Shown here piece after piece: positions 8,289 through 16,621 of a DNA stretch of 64,000 nt (position 1 is the stretch's first letter; each line of letters opens with the position of its first letter). The stretch spans positions 1-64,000 of the forward strand of contig JASGKW010000021.1 of assembly GCA_049840515.1 (NCBI GenBank), given 5' to 3'. The DNA is from Muricomes sp049840515 (lineage in GTDB: Bacteria > Bacillota > Clostridia > Lachnospirales > Lachnospiraceae). Made by a program: the position numbers and the translations under genes. The notes beneath the pieces are model-generated. The model saw nothing but the letters and a program-made list of their open reading frames with translations. It was not told the origin of the DNA and ran no database searches.

Positions 8289-8946
8289 TCCGGTATCCTA
8301 TACCGCGCACTGTTTCTATAATTTCTCCTTTGTCCCCCAGCTTCTGACGCAGAGTTCTCACATGGACATCCACGGTTCTCGTCTCACCGTCAAAATCATA
8401 TCCCCATATATCTTCCAGAAGCTGATTTCTCGTAAGCACAATATTCTGATTGCGCATCAACCGCTCCAGCAGCTCAAACTCCTTCAATGTCAGAGCCACC
8501 AGCTTCCCATCCACAGTCACCTCATGTTTCTTTACATTTACGTGAACCCCGGCTATACTCAGGCCGTCTTTCCCCGAATTCTTCCCTGTCCGGCGCAGCA
8601 CTGCTTTGATTCGGGAAATTAGTTCCATCATCCCAAAAGGCTTTGCCAGATAATCATCCGCGCCGGAGTCAAGTCCGATGACTTTGTCATATTCCGCGCC
8701 CTTTGCAGTCACCATAATCACAGGAATATCTTTCGTCTTTGAGGAGCCTTTTAATCTCTTCAATATGGTAAGCCCGTCCTCACCCGGAAGCATAATATCA
8801 AGCAAAATAAGCTCCGGCGTCTCAAACGCCAGAGCTTTCATGAAAGAATTACCCTCCGCAAAGCCCTTTGCTTTGAGTCCCGTAGTTTCTAATGTATATA
8901 TTACAAGTTCCCGGATGTTATCATCATCTTCTACGCAATATATCAT
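8266..8946 (-). CDS. phoB: Phosphate-regulon response regulator PhoB/PhoP
   Basis: This OmpR-class two-component regulator has 226 residues. The receiver domain (1-118) has the phospho-acceptor Asp in LILLDIMLPGEDG (about residue 50), the conserved Lys in YLAKPFG and a DDD-type acidic pocket at the start. The DNA-binding winged helix (about 130-222) contains the LTLKEFELLERLMRN and RTVDVHVRTLRQKLG signatures of OmpR/PhoB proteins. It lies between phoU (24 bases upstream) and phoR (overlapping), so it belongs to the pst operon. It would activate pstS through the hexamer repeats upstream of that gene. Confidence 0.92.
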   Translation of the reverse strand: MIYCVEDDDNIRELVIYTLETTGLKAKGFAEGNSFMKALAFETPELILLDIMLPGEDGLTILKRLKGSSKTKDIPVIMVTAKGAEYDKVIGLDSGADDYLAKPFGMMELISRIKAVLRRTGKNSGKDGLSIAGVHVNVKKHEVTVDGKLVALTLKEFELLERLMRNQNIVLTRNQLLEDIWGYDFDGETRTVDVHVRTLRQKLGDKGEIIETVRGIGYRIGGGHES

Positions 8947-8969
8947 TTTTTCACTCCCTTATCTTTCTT

Positions 8970-9626
8970 TTACAATTTCGCTCCATCTTTGTGCACACCT
9001 GTTATGGAGAATTCTACCCATTCGGAAATATTGGTTGCATGATCCCCGATGCGCTCCAGATATTTGGTGACCATAATCAAGTCAAAAATCTGCTTTCCAT
9101 GTTCTCCTTTTTCTGTACGGATATACTCCACAAGCTCATCCCTGATCGTATCAAACAATTCATCCACTGCATCGTCAGCTTCCATTACATGCTTTGCCAG
9201 CTCCAAATCTCCTGAAACATAAGCCTGTACACTGTCTCTCACCATTTTGCTGACGGCAGCCGCCATGGTTCCGATTTCTTTAATGTCTATTGCCGTATTG
9301 TGTTTGGCAGAAATAATGATTTCCGCAATGTCTCCCGCCTGATCTCCAATACGCTCCATGTCTGTAATCATCTTCAGTGCCGCTGAAATCCGGCGTAAAT
9401 CCTTTGCAACCGGCTGCTGCTGGAGCAGAAGCTTCAGGCAAAGCCGCTCCACATCCTTTTCCATCTGGTCAATCTCTTCATCAGCCTCAATAATTGCCTG
9501 TGCCTGCTCAGGGCTTCCCTCCTGCAGTGCACGTGTGGCCTTGGCTATAGCCACCTCACACAGTTCTCCCATATGTGTGAGCAGTTCATCCAATAACTGT
9601 AACTGCTGTTCAAATTTGCTCCTCAT
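8970..9626 (-). CDS. phoU: Phosphate signalling protein PhoU
   Basis: This 218-residue all-helical protein is made of two tandem three-helix PhoU repeats. The first carries EADEEIDQMEKDVE and the second EADDAVDELFDTIRDE. Each has the acidic metal-binding E/DxxxD motif in its family position. PhoU lowers PhoR signalling and Pst activity when phosphate is plentiful. The start is one base after the pstB stop (9628), so translation is coupled. Length and domain pair match the family. Confidence 0.93.
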   Translation of the reverse strand: MRSKFEQQLQLLDELLTHMGELCEVAIAKATRALQEGSPEQAQAIIEADEEIDQMEKDVERLCLKLLLQQQPVAKDLRRISAALKMITDMERIGDQAGDIAEIIISAKHNTAIDIKEIGTMAAAVSKMVRDSVQAYVSGDLELAKHVMEADDAVDELFDTIRDELVEYIRTEKGEHGKQIFDLIMVTKYLERIGDHATNISEWVEFSITGVHKDGAKL

Positions 9627-9627
9627 T

Positions 9628-10377
9628 TTAACCGAACCTCCCTGTAATATAATCTTCTGTCCTCTTATCAGCAGGTATGGAGAATAACTTCTCTGTCTGA
9701 TTGTATTCTACTACCTCGCCCAAAAGGAAAAATGCTGTATTGTCTGATATTCGCACCGCCTGCTGCATATTGTGTGTTACCATGACAATAGTATAATCTT
9801 TTTTCAATTCCAGCGCAAGGTCCTCTATCTTTGATGTAGAAATAGGGTCCAGAGCTGAAGTCGGCTCATCCATAAGAAGAACCTCCGGCTCTACCGCCAG
9901 TGCCCTTGCGATGCAGAGACGCTGCTGCTGTCCGCCTGACATTCCCAGAGCGCTTTTTTTCAGTCTGTCTTTACATTCATCCCATATAGCTGCATTTCGC
10001 AGTGACCTCTCCACAATATCATCCAGCTTCGCCTTGGAGCGGACTCCATGGGTCCTGGGGCCAAAAGCAATATTATCATAAATGCTCATGGGGAAAGGAT
10101 TTGGCTTCTGAAACACCATTCCCACTCGTTTGCGGAGCAGATTGACATCCATGCCCTTAAATATGTCACTTCCATCCAGCAAAATATCACCTTCAATCCT
10201 GCAGCCTTCCACCAAATCATTCATGCGGTTGATAGACTTCAGCAATGTGGATTTACCACATCCGCTGGGACCGATAAATGCTGTAATTTTATTTGCTTCT
10301 ATTTCCAGATTTACACTTTTCAGGGCTTTGAAATCATCATAATATAAATCCAAATTTTTAATACTTATTTTTCCCAT
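9628..10377 (-). CDS. pstB: Phosphate ABC transporter ATP-binding protein PstB
   Basis: This 249-residue ABC ATPase powers phosphate import through PstAC. Walker A GPSGCGKST (about 33-41), Q-loop MVFQKPNPFP, signature LSGGQQQR-like MSGGQQQRL, Walker B VLLMDEPTSALD and the switch His in MVTHNMQQA are all present. The PstB-specific FQKPNPFPMSIYDN segment separates it from other ABC proteins. It lies 12 bases after pstA and is followed at once by phoU. Confidence 0.96.
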   Translation of the reverse strand: MGKISIKNLDLYYDDFKALKSVNLEIEANKITAFIGPSGCGKSTLLKSINRMNDLVEGCRIEGDILLDGSDIFKGMDVNLLRKRVGMVFQKPNPFPMSIYDNIAFGPRTHGVRSKAKLDDIVERSLRNAAIWDECKDRLKKSALGMSGGQQQRLCIARALAVEPEVLLMDEPTSALDPISTSKIEDLALELKKDYTIVMVTHNMQQAVRISDNTAFFLLGEVVEYNQTEKLFSIPADKRTEDYITGRFG

Positions 10378-10389
10378 CTCTTATCCTCT

Positions 10390-11250
10390 CTACGCTTTCG
10401 TTAACCTCTTGGCAATTACGCTGGACAGTGTGTTGATGCCGACTACTAAAATAAGCAGAACAACTGCTGTCGCATATGCCTGGTCCATGTGCAGACCTTC
10501 ACTCGCCAGATTGTACATGTGCACTGCCAGTGTTCTTCCTGAACCCATGACACTGGACGGAATATTTGCCACCGTACCTGCTGTATACATAAGTGCCGCT
10601 GTTTCTCCCACAATTCTTCCGATTGCAAGAATCACACCTGCAAGTATACCCGGTATCGCAGATGGAAGCACAATGCGGAATACTGTTCTGAGTTTTCCGG
10701 CTCCCAGCCCAAAACTTCCCTCTCGGAAAGAATCCGGCACTGACTTTAAAGCTTCCTCTGTGGTGCGCATAATCAATGGCAGTATCATAATAGACAAAGT
10801 AAATGCACCCGCCAGCAGGGAGAAGCCCCAGCCCAGAGTGTTTACAAAAAACAACATACCAAACAGTCCATATACAATAGAAGGTATGCCTGACAGAGTT
10901 TCTGTTGTCAGACGAATAATTCCCATAAATTTATTTCCCCGTTTTGCATATTCTACGAGGAAGATTGCTGCAAAAATGCCCAATGGAACGGCAATGACCA
11001 ATGACAGCAGCGTCATAGTCACTGTATTCGCAAGTGCAGGCATCAAAGATGCATTCTCGGATGTATAATGAAGCGAAAATAAAGACGGTTTCAAGTAAGG
11101 AATACCGTGTGCCAGGATGTAAACAATAAGAAAAATCAATATTGTAAATGTAAGAACGGCTCCCAGCATAACCAACAGCATAGTAATAAATGAACCCGGA
11201 TGCTTCATATATATTCTCATTTTCTCTCCAAATGTTGATTGATTATTCAC
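10390..11250 (-). CDS. pstA: Phosphate ABC transporter permease PstA
   Basis: This integral membrane protein has six predicted helices and the binding-protein-dependent permease loop (EALKSVPDSFREGSFGLGAGKLRT, the EAA region) that docks on PstB. I chose the GTG at 11250 because AGGAGG lies directly upstream and the protein then starts MNNQSTFGEKMRIY. The longer frame to 11280 overlaps pstC more and has no ribosome site. With this start the gene overlaps the end of pstC by 8 bases, giving 286 residues, the usual PstA size. Confidence 0.92.
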   Translation of the reverse strand: MNNQSTFGEKMRIYMKHPGSFITMLLVMLGAVLTFTILIFLIVYILAHGIPYLKPSLFSLHYTSENASLMPALANTVTMTLLSLVIAVPLGIFAAIFLVEYAKRGNKFMGIIRLTTETLSGIPSIVYGLFGMLFFVNTLGWGFSLLAGAFTLSIMILPLIMRTTEEALKSVPDSFREGSFGLGAGKLRTVFRIVLPSAIPGILAGVILAIGRIVGETAALMYTAGTVANIPSSVMGSGRTLAVHMYNLASEGLHMDQAYATAVVLLILVVGINTLSSVIAKRLTKA

Positions 11251-12136
11251 GTTCTTTCCTCCTGTTAAGTACAGCCACACTGAAATTAATCAGCAGAATG
11301 AATACAAACAGTACCACTCCGGTTGCAATCAGTGCTTCTCTGTGCAGCTCTGCGGCATACCCCATCTCAATTACGATATTGGCAGTCAGAGTTCGCACAC
11401 CTTTCATAATTCCAGCGGGCATTCTCGCCTGATTTCCTGCTACCATGATGACAGCCATAGTCTCTCCGATTGCACGCCCTATACCAAGTACCACACCTGC
11501 AATAACGCCAGACTTCGCCGCAGGAATCATGACTTTAAAAATGCTTCTCTCATGGGTCGCACCTAAAGCCAGGGCCCCCTCATAATACTGTCTGGGAACG
11601 GCGCGAATGGCAGATTCCGTCACCCCAATAATCGTGGGCAAAATCATAATTCCCAAAAGCAGGGACGCTGTCAGAATACTATTACCATTTCCGCTGCTTT
11701 GAACTATTCCCATTGCTTTCAAAGTTCTTCCAGCCTCACGAACCCATGGAACAAGCACTACAAGACCAAAAAAGCCATATACAACAGAAGGAATTCCTGC
11801 AAGGAGTTCTGTGGCTGATTTCAAAGGTTTATATATTTTTTTCGGGCAGTACATAGCCATAAATACAGAAGTAAGTATACCAATCGGCACGCCCACTATA
11901 ATAGCTCCGGCAGTCACATAAATACTGCCTACTATCATAGGAAATATTCCATAAATGTCATTGCCGGGTTTCCATTTAATACCCGTCAGAAAATTCGTAA
12001 ATCCAATCTTTTTCATTGCAGGAACTCCATTTGCAAACAAAAAGATGCATATGAGAGCTACCGCCAGTACCGAAGCACAGGCGGCAGTGAAGAACACTCC
12101 CCGCATGAATTTTTCATTCCATGTCTTTGATTTCAT
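11243..12136 (-). CDS. pstC: Phosphate ABC transporter permease PstC
   Basis: This is the partner permease of PstA, with 297 residues and about six transmembrane helices. The EAA docking loop reads ESAIRAVPRQYYEGALALGATHERS, and IIGVTESAIRAVP and GIGRAIGETMAV are PstC hallmarks. The gene starts directly after the pstS stop codon and overlaps pstA, so it is translationally coupled to both. The first helix begins near residue 13. Confidence 0.95.
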   Translation of the reverse strand: MKSKTWNEKFMRGVFFTAACASVLAVALICIFLFANGVPAMKKIGFTNFLTGIKWKPGNDIYGIFPMIVGSIYVTAGAIIVGVPIGILTSVFMAMYCPKKIYKPLKSATELLAGIPSVVYGFFGLVVLVPWVREAGRTLKAMGIVQSSGNGNSILTASLLLGIMILPTIIGVTESAIRAVPRQYYEGALALGATHERSIFKVMIPAAKSGVIAGVVLGIGRAIGETMAVIMVAGNQARMPAGIMKGVRTLTANIVIEMGYAAELHREALIATGVVLFVFILLINFSVAVLNRRKERE

Positions 12137-13078
12137 TTATTTGACTACCTCATCCCAGGTGAGTACATCCCCTGTGTAAATTGATTTTATCTGTTCGCTG
12201 CTCAGTTCATCTACTGCACTGTTTTTGTTAACAATAACTGCAATACCGTCTGTTGCAATTACGGTTGGCTCTAATCCGCCTTCCAGCTCTGTGTCTTTCA
12301 GCTCTCTGGATGCCATTCCAATATCATAGCTGCCATCAATTGCAGAAGTCATACCAGTGGTAGAGTCTGTTGTCTGAAGCTCAATCTCTGCATTCGCATT
12401 CACTGCTTTGTATGCCTCGATTAATTTTTCCATTACAGGTGATACAGAAGAAGAACCTCCTACTACTGCTTTTCCTGATGGTGATTTGCCTTCAAAAGGT
12501 TTTACGTCATCCAGGGCGATGTAATGGTTATCTGCAACAACTGCCTGACCTTCTTTGCTGAGAATGAAGTTGATAAAATCTTTAGCCACTTCATTGTTCA
12601 AATCTTTCTTTGTAGCAATGTTAAATGGTCTGGACACTTTGTAAGTGCCGGATTTTACGTTTTCAGGGGTAGCCTCTGCTCCGTCAATCTTAAGTGCTTT
12701 CACTGTGTCATTCAATGAACCAAGAGAAATATATCCGATTGCATATTCATCTCCGGCTACTGTTGTCATCATAACAGAAGTGTTGTTTGTAATCTGTGCT
12801 TCTTCTGTTGTCATATCTACTTTCTCATCGCCCTGTTTCTCTTCAATTCCAAACAGTTCGATAAATGCGCCTCTTGTGCCTGAACCTTCCTCGCGGGAAA
12901 CAATTGTGATATCGTTAGAACTGTCCCATGAAGAACTGTCAGCAGCCGCCTCTGTATCTTCTGTCTTAGTACCTTCCGTCTTAGTATCTTCTGTTGTGTT
13001 TCCACCGCCACATCCTGTGACACTCACTGCCAACATTCCAATTATTGATAATACTACCATAAGCTTTTTCATTTTCAT
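12137..13078 (-). CDS. pstS: Phosphate-binding lipoprotein PstS
   Basis: This is the extracellular phosphate-binding protein, anchored as a lipoprotein. The signal sequence MKMKKLMVVLSIIGMLAVSV is followed by the lipobox TGC (Cys about 22). A Thr/Glu/Asp/Ser linker leads to a PBP-like domain with the phosphate-contact motifs SREEGSGTRGAF and GSSSVSP. I chose the ATG at 13078 because GGAGAAGG stands five bases upstream and the signal peptide begins there; the frame extends to 13114 without a ribosome site. In this protein the SREEGSGTRG motif precedes the GGSSSVSP motif. The usual PstS order is the reverse, which suggests a permuted or two-domain-swapped PstS type. Confidence 0.93.
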   Translation of the reverse strand: MKMKKLMVVLSIIGMLAVSVTGCGGGNTTEDTKTEGTKTEDTEAAADSSSWDSSNDITIVSREEGSGTRGAFIELFGIEEKQGDEKVDMTTEEAQITNNTSVMMTTVAGDEYAIGYISLGSLNDTVKALKIDGAEATPENVKSGTYKVSRPFNIATKKDLNNEVAKDFINFILSKEGQAVVADNHYIALDDVKPFEGKSPSGKAVVGGSSSVSPVMEKLIEAYKAVNANAEIELQTTDSTTGMTSAIDGSYDIGMASRELKDTELEGGLEPTVIATDGIAVIVNKNSAVDELSSEQIKSIYTGDVLTWDEVVK

Positions 13079-13167
13079 TTTTCCTTCTCCTTTACCTATT
13101 TCATCGGCAGGCATACGCCCATTGTTTTTTTATTCTTTCTCTTCACATTTATGATGATATAAAAGTA

Positions 13168-13197
13168 ATGTAAAGTATGTAATCCAACGAATGTTAA
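13168..13197 (-). promoter_or_regulatory. Possible PhoB/PhoP boxes upstream of pstS
   Basis: Reading the minus strand, the hexamers TTAACA (13192-13197), TTACAT (13177-13182) and TTACAT (13168-13173) are repeated, like the TTAACA-type PhoP repeats known in Bacillus. The spacings (9 and 15 bases) differ from the usual 11. A TTTACA-N17-TAAATG promoter may overlap the last repeat. Confidence 0.4.
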
Positions 13198-13206
13198 ATC
13201 TTTGTA

Positions 13207-13249
13207 AAACAGCATATCCCGAACATAAATTGCTCAGGATATGCTGTTT
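13207..13249 (-). terminator. Terminator of the spoVAD-spoVAE transcript
   Basis: AAACAGCATATCC (13207-13219) pairs perfectly with GGATATGCTGTTT (13237-13249), followed by TTTT on the minus strand. It separates spoVAE from the pst operon promoter. Confidence 0.78.
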
Positions 13250-13304
13250 CTTGCTCTTATTTTAGTTCACATCCTATTTATATAAGAATGTAATTAAACC
13301 CTCA

Positions 13305-13661
13305 TTATTTTTTCATCCTCGGCTCAAAGATAAAGGATGCCAGATATCCAAAGATAAGAGCCGCAGAGATTCCAACGGCACTTGCTTTAAATCCGCCCAT
13401 AAAGATTCCAAGAAATCCGCTCTTATCCACAGCCTCTTTTACCCCCTGCCAGAGCACATTCCCAAATCCCAGCAGCGGAACGCTCGCACCGGCCCCGGCA
13501 AATTTCAGGAAGGGTTCATATATATTGCAGAATCCCAATATTGCACCACTGCAGACGAGAAGTACCATGATTCTTCCGGGCATTAACTTTGTTCGGTCCA
13601 GAAGAATCTGCACAATAGCACAGATAATTCCTCCTATTAAAAATGCTTTTACGTAATCCAT
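13305..13661 (-). CDS. spoVAE: Stage V sporulation protein AE (SpoVAE)
   Basis: SpoVAE is a small inner-membrane part of the SpoVA channel that loads dipicolinic acid into the forespore and releases it in germination. The 118-residue protein has three to four hydrophobic helices and the SpoVAE/SpoVAC signature FAGAGASVPLLGFGNVL. The ATG at 13661 follows AAGGAGG; the longer frame to 13718 overlaps spoVAD and lacks a ribosome site. It lies 13 bases after spoVAD and the two form a short operon. SpoVAE and SpoVAC are paralogues, and the loop FxGAGxxVPxxGF is shared with the plus-strand spoVAC at 16622. Confidence 0.9.
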   Translation of the reverse strand: MDYVKAFLIGGIICAIVQILLDRTKLMPGRIMVLLVCSGAILGFCNIYEPFLKFAGAGASVPLLGFGNVLWQGVKEAVDKSGFLGIFMGGFKASAVGISAALIFGYLASFIFEPRMKK

Positions 13662-13674
13662 AAAAACCTCCTTC

Positions 13675-14685
13675 TCAACAATGTTCCAGCACAATTGCAT
13701 GTGCAATACCCGGCACACTGGCGCCCTCGTTATAACTTACTGTTGACATAAGTGCACCGGTAGGAACAAAAAGAACACGTTTCCACTCGCCTTTTTTAAT
13801 CTTCGGCAAAATATACGCAGCCAGCGTAACTGCCGCACAGCCGCATCCGCTCCCCCCTGCATGGGTGTCCTGGGCCTGCTGGTCAAATATGGTCATGCCG
13901 CAGTCCATGTGCACTGTCTTGATATCACTTCCTTTTGCTTTCATCAAATCAAACAATATATCCTGGCCTATATATCCCAGGTCTCCGGTTATAATTCTAT
14001 CATAGTCCTCCGCTTTTCTCCCAAAATCTTTCAGATTTCTCATAATGGTGTCCGCCGCCGCAGGTGCCATACATGCCCCCATGTTTTGAGAGTCCTTCAG
14101 ACCGTAATCCACAATTTTTCCGACCGTAACCCCACTGATTCTAATGTGGCTTTTCTTCGTTCCCACCAGAAATGCACCGCTTCCTGTGACTGTCCAGTGA
14201 GCTGAAAGGGGACGCTGGCTTGCATATCCTAACGGAAAGCGGAACTCTTTTTCCGCACTCCCAAAATGACTGGAGGTCACTGCCAGCATATAATCTCCGT
14301 AACCCGCCGCAACACTCATGGCACTCAAGGCAAGTGCTTCCCCGGAAGTAGAACATGCGCCGTACAAGCCGAACATCGGAATTTGCAGAGCTTCCACTCC
14401 CATAGCGGTAGCAATCCCCTGGCGCAGCAAGTCTCCTCCAAAAAGATACCGCACCTTTTCAGGAGGAATGTGCGCCTTGCCAAGTGCCAGTATGCACGCC
14501 TCTTTCTGCATATTACTCTCCGCTTCCTCCCAGGTTTTTGCCCCAAAGAGGTCATCCTGATTCGTCATATCAAATAATTTCCCGAGCGGACCCTCCGCTT
14601 CTTTACTGCCAGCTACACATCCGCTGCTGATAAGATAGGGCGATTCACCAAAACTGATGCTCTGGATACCTTTTACCTGATTCAT
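13675..14685 (-). CDS. spoVAD: Stage V sporulation protein AD (SpoVAD)
   Basis: SpoVAD (336 residues) has a thiolase-like fold and binds dipicolinic acid on the outer face of the spore inner membrane. Seen here are the family start SISFGESPYLISSGCVAGSKE, the segment FGLYGACSTSGEALALSAM (thiolase nucleophile region with Cys), TGSGAFLVG and the tail EGASVPGIAHAIVLE. The length is normal. Upstream, where spoVAC should lie in the same direction, there is an IS110-family element, and spoVAC is on the opposite strand beyond it. A ribosome site (AGAGGG) is present, but the native promoter position has been altered by the rearrangement. Confidence 0.93.
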   Translation of the reverse strand: MNQVKGIQSISFGESPYLISSGCVAGSKEAEGPLGKLFDMTNQDDLFGAKTWEEAESNMQKEACILALGKAHIPPEKVRYLFGGDLLRQGIATAMGVEALQIPMFGLYGACSTSGEALALSAMSVAAGYGDYMLAVTSSHFGSAEKEFRFPLGYASQRPLSAHWTVTGSGAFLVGTKKSHIRISGVTVGKIVDYGLKDSQNMGACMAPAAADTIMRNLKDFGRKAEDYDRIITGDLGYIGQDILFDLMKAKGSDIKTVHMDCGMTIFDQQAQDTHAGGSGCGCAAVTLAAYILPKIKKGEWKRVLFVPTGALMSTVSYNEGASVPGIAHAIVLEHC

Positions 14686-14936
14686 CTCTTACCCTCTTTT
14701 CATTTTGATTGGATTTTAAAAATTAGTATGCTTAAGTTTTTCCAAATTTATGTACCACAGACAGGTATATTTTCTGTTTATTTTTCTAATACTAGTACAA
14801 CGAATCATAATGTAAGCCGATAAGCAATTTGGTAAATAGTCAAGAAGTATTTTGAAATAGTTTTCTTAGAGAAGGGTAACGTTAATAGACCTACGGCTTC
14901 CAAAGCGAAAATCGTAGATTAGACATTCGATATGGA

Positions 14937-16217
14937 TCACCTACTCTTTTCCGGAGAGTAGAGTTGGCTCTTGTCCAGCAGACCAAAGAGCAGACGTATA
15001 AATTTACGGGAAGTCAACGCGAGTGCTCGTTTATGCTGATGATTTCGGGTTTCAGCATATTTCTTATGATAGAAGCGTTCATACTCAGGACAGTGTCGTA
15101 TCACACTTCCTGTTGCTTCTATGATGTAATAGCGCAGGTAGCTGTTGCCAGCCTTGCTCATTCGTTTATCTTCGGCTTGAAAATCGCCTGAATCATTATC
15201 ATTCCAGATAATGCCGCAATATTTAGCGAGCGAATCAGCATTTTGAAAAGCTTTTACAGAACCAATTTCAGCAAGGATGCCGGCAGAGAAGACCTTACCA
15301 ATTCCAGGGATGGAATTAAGCACTGTATATTGGTCAGGGTTTAATCCCTTGACCGTGTGTAGGATTGCTTTATCAATTGCCTTCAGTTCCATCTCAAAAG
15401 AGCTAATACAGTTGAAAGAAGAGGCAATCGATATCGTAAGAGGCTCATATAGACATTTATCGAGTCTGTATGAATTACGAGCCGCAGCCTGTATTATTTT
15501 AGCCGTTTCTTCCGAATCAGCAATGCGCCCTCTGCTTTTCGTATTAATGAAAGCAACAAGGTCTTCGATAGAGGTATTAGCAATTTCCTCATTGGTTGTA
15601 AATTCGGTAAGAATCGCTTCGGCAGTCGCACCATATTTATTTGAAAAAGGGTGCTCACCATTGCGCAGTAAAGCATACTCACTGAATTTGAGATAGATGT
15701 TATTTAACATATATGTTTTTTCTCTGGCAATACATTCAGTGATATGCATGCGATGTCTGGTAAGGCGCTGCAAGGCAAGGTATTGCGAACCACGCCAGGA
15801 TTTAATGCTGATACGTCCTACCCGGGCAAAATCAGCAATAACGAATGAATCAATTCCATCATTCTTTCCAATGTCATTAAAGGATTTTTTGTAATTATTC
15901 ACTTCCTTTGGATTCAGACAAAAAACACGGACAGAAAAAGGAGCCAACTTATGACTGGCAGAAAGATAATTAGCAAGATGGACACCATAAAATCCAGTGG
16001 ATTCCATTCCGATAACGATGTATTTGAATTGATGATGGTTTTTAAGAACATCAACAATCATGTGTTCAAGAAGAGTGGCACCTTCTTGGGTATTGGGAAC
16101 TGACTTCATTTTTATGAAGAACTCCTGATTAAAATCTAGTGCTGAAACAACATGAGTACGGGATGCAATATCAATCCCAACAAAAAGCGTTGATAGGTAA
16201 TCGATTTTTAGTTTCAC
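14937..16217 (-). CDS. IS110-family transposase (DEDD recombinase)
   Basis: This 426-residue recombinase carries the RuvC-like DEDD_Tnp_IS110 domain at the N-terminus. Acidic residues lie in FVGIDIASR, IGMESTGFYG and the NDGIDSFVIADFAR segment. The C-terminal Transposase_20 domain contains LNSIPGIGKVFSAGILAEIG (a helix-hairpin-helix-like motif) and the serine region MSKAGNSYLRYYIIEA. The GTG at 16217 follows AAAGGTGGTG at good spacing; an upstream in-frame start at 16229 lacks one. The frame is intact, so the element may be active. IS110 enzymes of this kind are guided by a structured RNA made from the non-coding end of the element. Confidence 0.93.
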   Translation of the reverse strand: MKLKIDYLSTLFVGIDIASRTHVVSALDFNQEFFIKMKSVPNTQEGATLLEHMIVDVLKNHHQFKYIVIGMESTGFYGVHLANYLSASHKLAPFSVRVFCLNPKEVNNYKKSFNDIGKNDGIDSFVIADFARVGRISIKSWRGSQYLALQRLTRHRMHITECIAREKTYMLNNIYLKFSEYALLRNGEHPFSNKYGATAEAILTEFTTNEEIANTSIEDLVAFINTKSRGRIADSEETAKIIQAAARNSYRLDKCLYEPLTISIASSFNCISSFEMELKAIDKAILHTVKGLNPDQYTVLNSIPGIGKVFSAGILAEIGSVKAFQNADSLAKYCGIIWNDNDSGDFQAEDKRMSKAGNSYLRYYIIEATGSVIRHCPEYERFYHKKYAETRNHQHKRALALTSRKFIRLLFGLLDKSQLYSPEKSR

Positions 16218-16304
16218 GGTAATCACCACCTTTCATCGTAAAGTAGAAGAATGTAATCATGGCTTATCCCAGATCACTACGCCAACCTAACCCTCGCGTT
16301 ATTA

Positions 16305-16400
16305 GCATTGTCCGGCAAGAAATACCCTGCTGGTGGCTAGATGCCGGTATGCAGCATTTGTGTAATAAGTTCAGGCGTAGCATTAGGGCTGCATGCTTAT
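16305..16400 (-). ncRNA. Candidate bridge RNA of the IS110 element
   Basis: Two adjacent perfect inverted repeats lie upstream of the transposase. CCGGCA (16312-16317) pairs with TGCCGG (16342-16347) around a 24-base loop, and ATGCAGC (16349-16355) pairs with GCTGCAT (16388-16394) around a 32-base loop. Two neighbouring stems with large loops are what a bridge RNA needs for its target- and donor-binding loops. No coding sequence covers this stretch convincingly. Its RNA nature is inferred from structure and position. Confidence 0.5.
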
Positions 16401-16569
16401 GAGGCAATAACAAAATGTTTTGCAGGAGAATAGAAGCAGTGACCACAGCTACAGTTCTTATGAACTAAAGTATAGCATCTGGGAGCATGACTATAAAGTA
16501 ACTTATAATTATGTAGGTAAGAAGGGATGACCAACAATTCACCCACTACCTATATCATAAAAATAAGTC

Positions 16570-16604
16570 TATAGAACCTCTGTAATGAGGTCTATAAACT
16601 TATA
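16570..16604 (+). promoter_or_regulatory. Leader palindrome before spoVAC
   Basis: TCTATAGAACCTC is mirrored imperfectly by GAGGTCTATA across six bases (TGTAAT), a few bases before a TATAAT-like box and the AGGAG site of spoVAC. It may be a native operator or a remnant of the insertion junction. No convincing sigma-G promoter was recognised in 16500-16621. Confidence 0.3.
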
Positions 16605-16621
16605 ATACGAGGAGAATTGAT

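Larger units (their letters stand above)
14830..16500 (-). mobile_element. IS110-family insertion sequence (ends approximate)
   Basis: The element contains one DEDD transposase gene (14937-16217) with a non-coding stretch of about 280 bases before it. That stretch holds two hairpins with large loops and resembles the bridge-RNA region of IS110 elements. IS110 elements have no target duplication and often lack terminal inverted repeats, so the outer ends cannot be fixed from this sequence and the coordinates are estimates. It sits between spoVAD (minus) and spoVAC (plus). The span 14686-14936 downstream of the transposase is AT-rich with no gene and should contain the right end. Confidence 0.75.

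Noticed and set aside
16264..16446. 60-residue ORF inside the IS110 leader
   Set aside because: It has no ribosome site and runs through the two hairpins; the stretch fits a structured RNA better than a protein.
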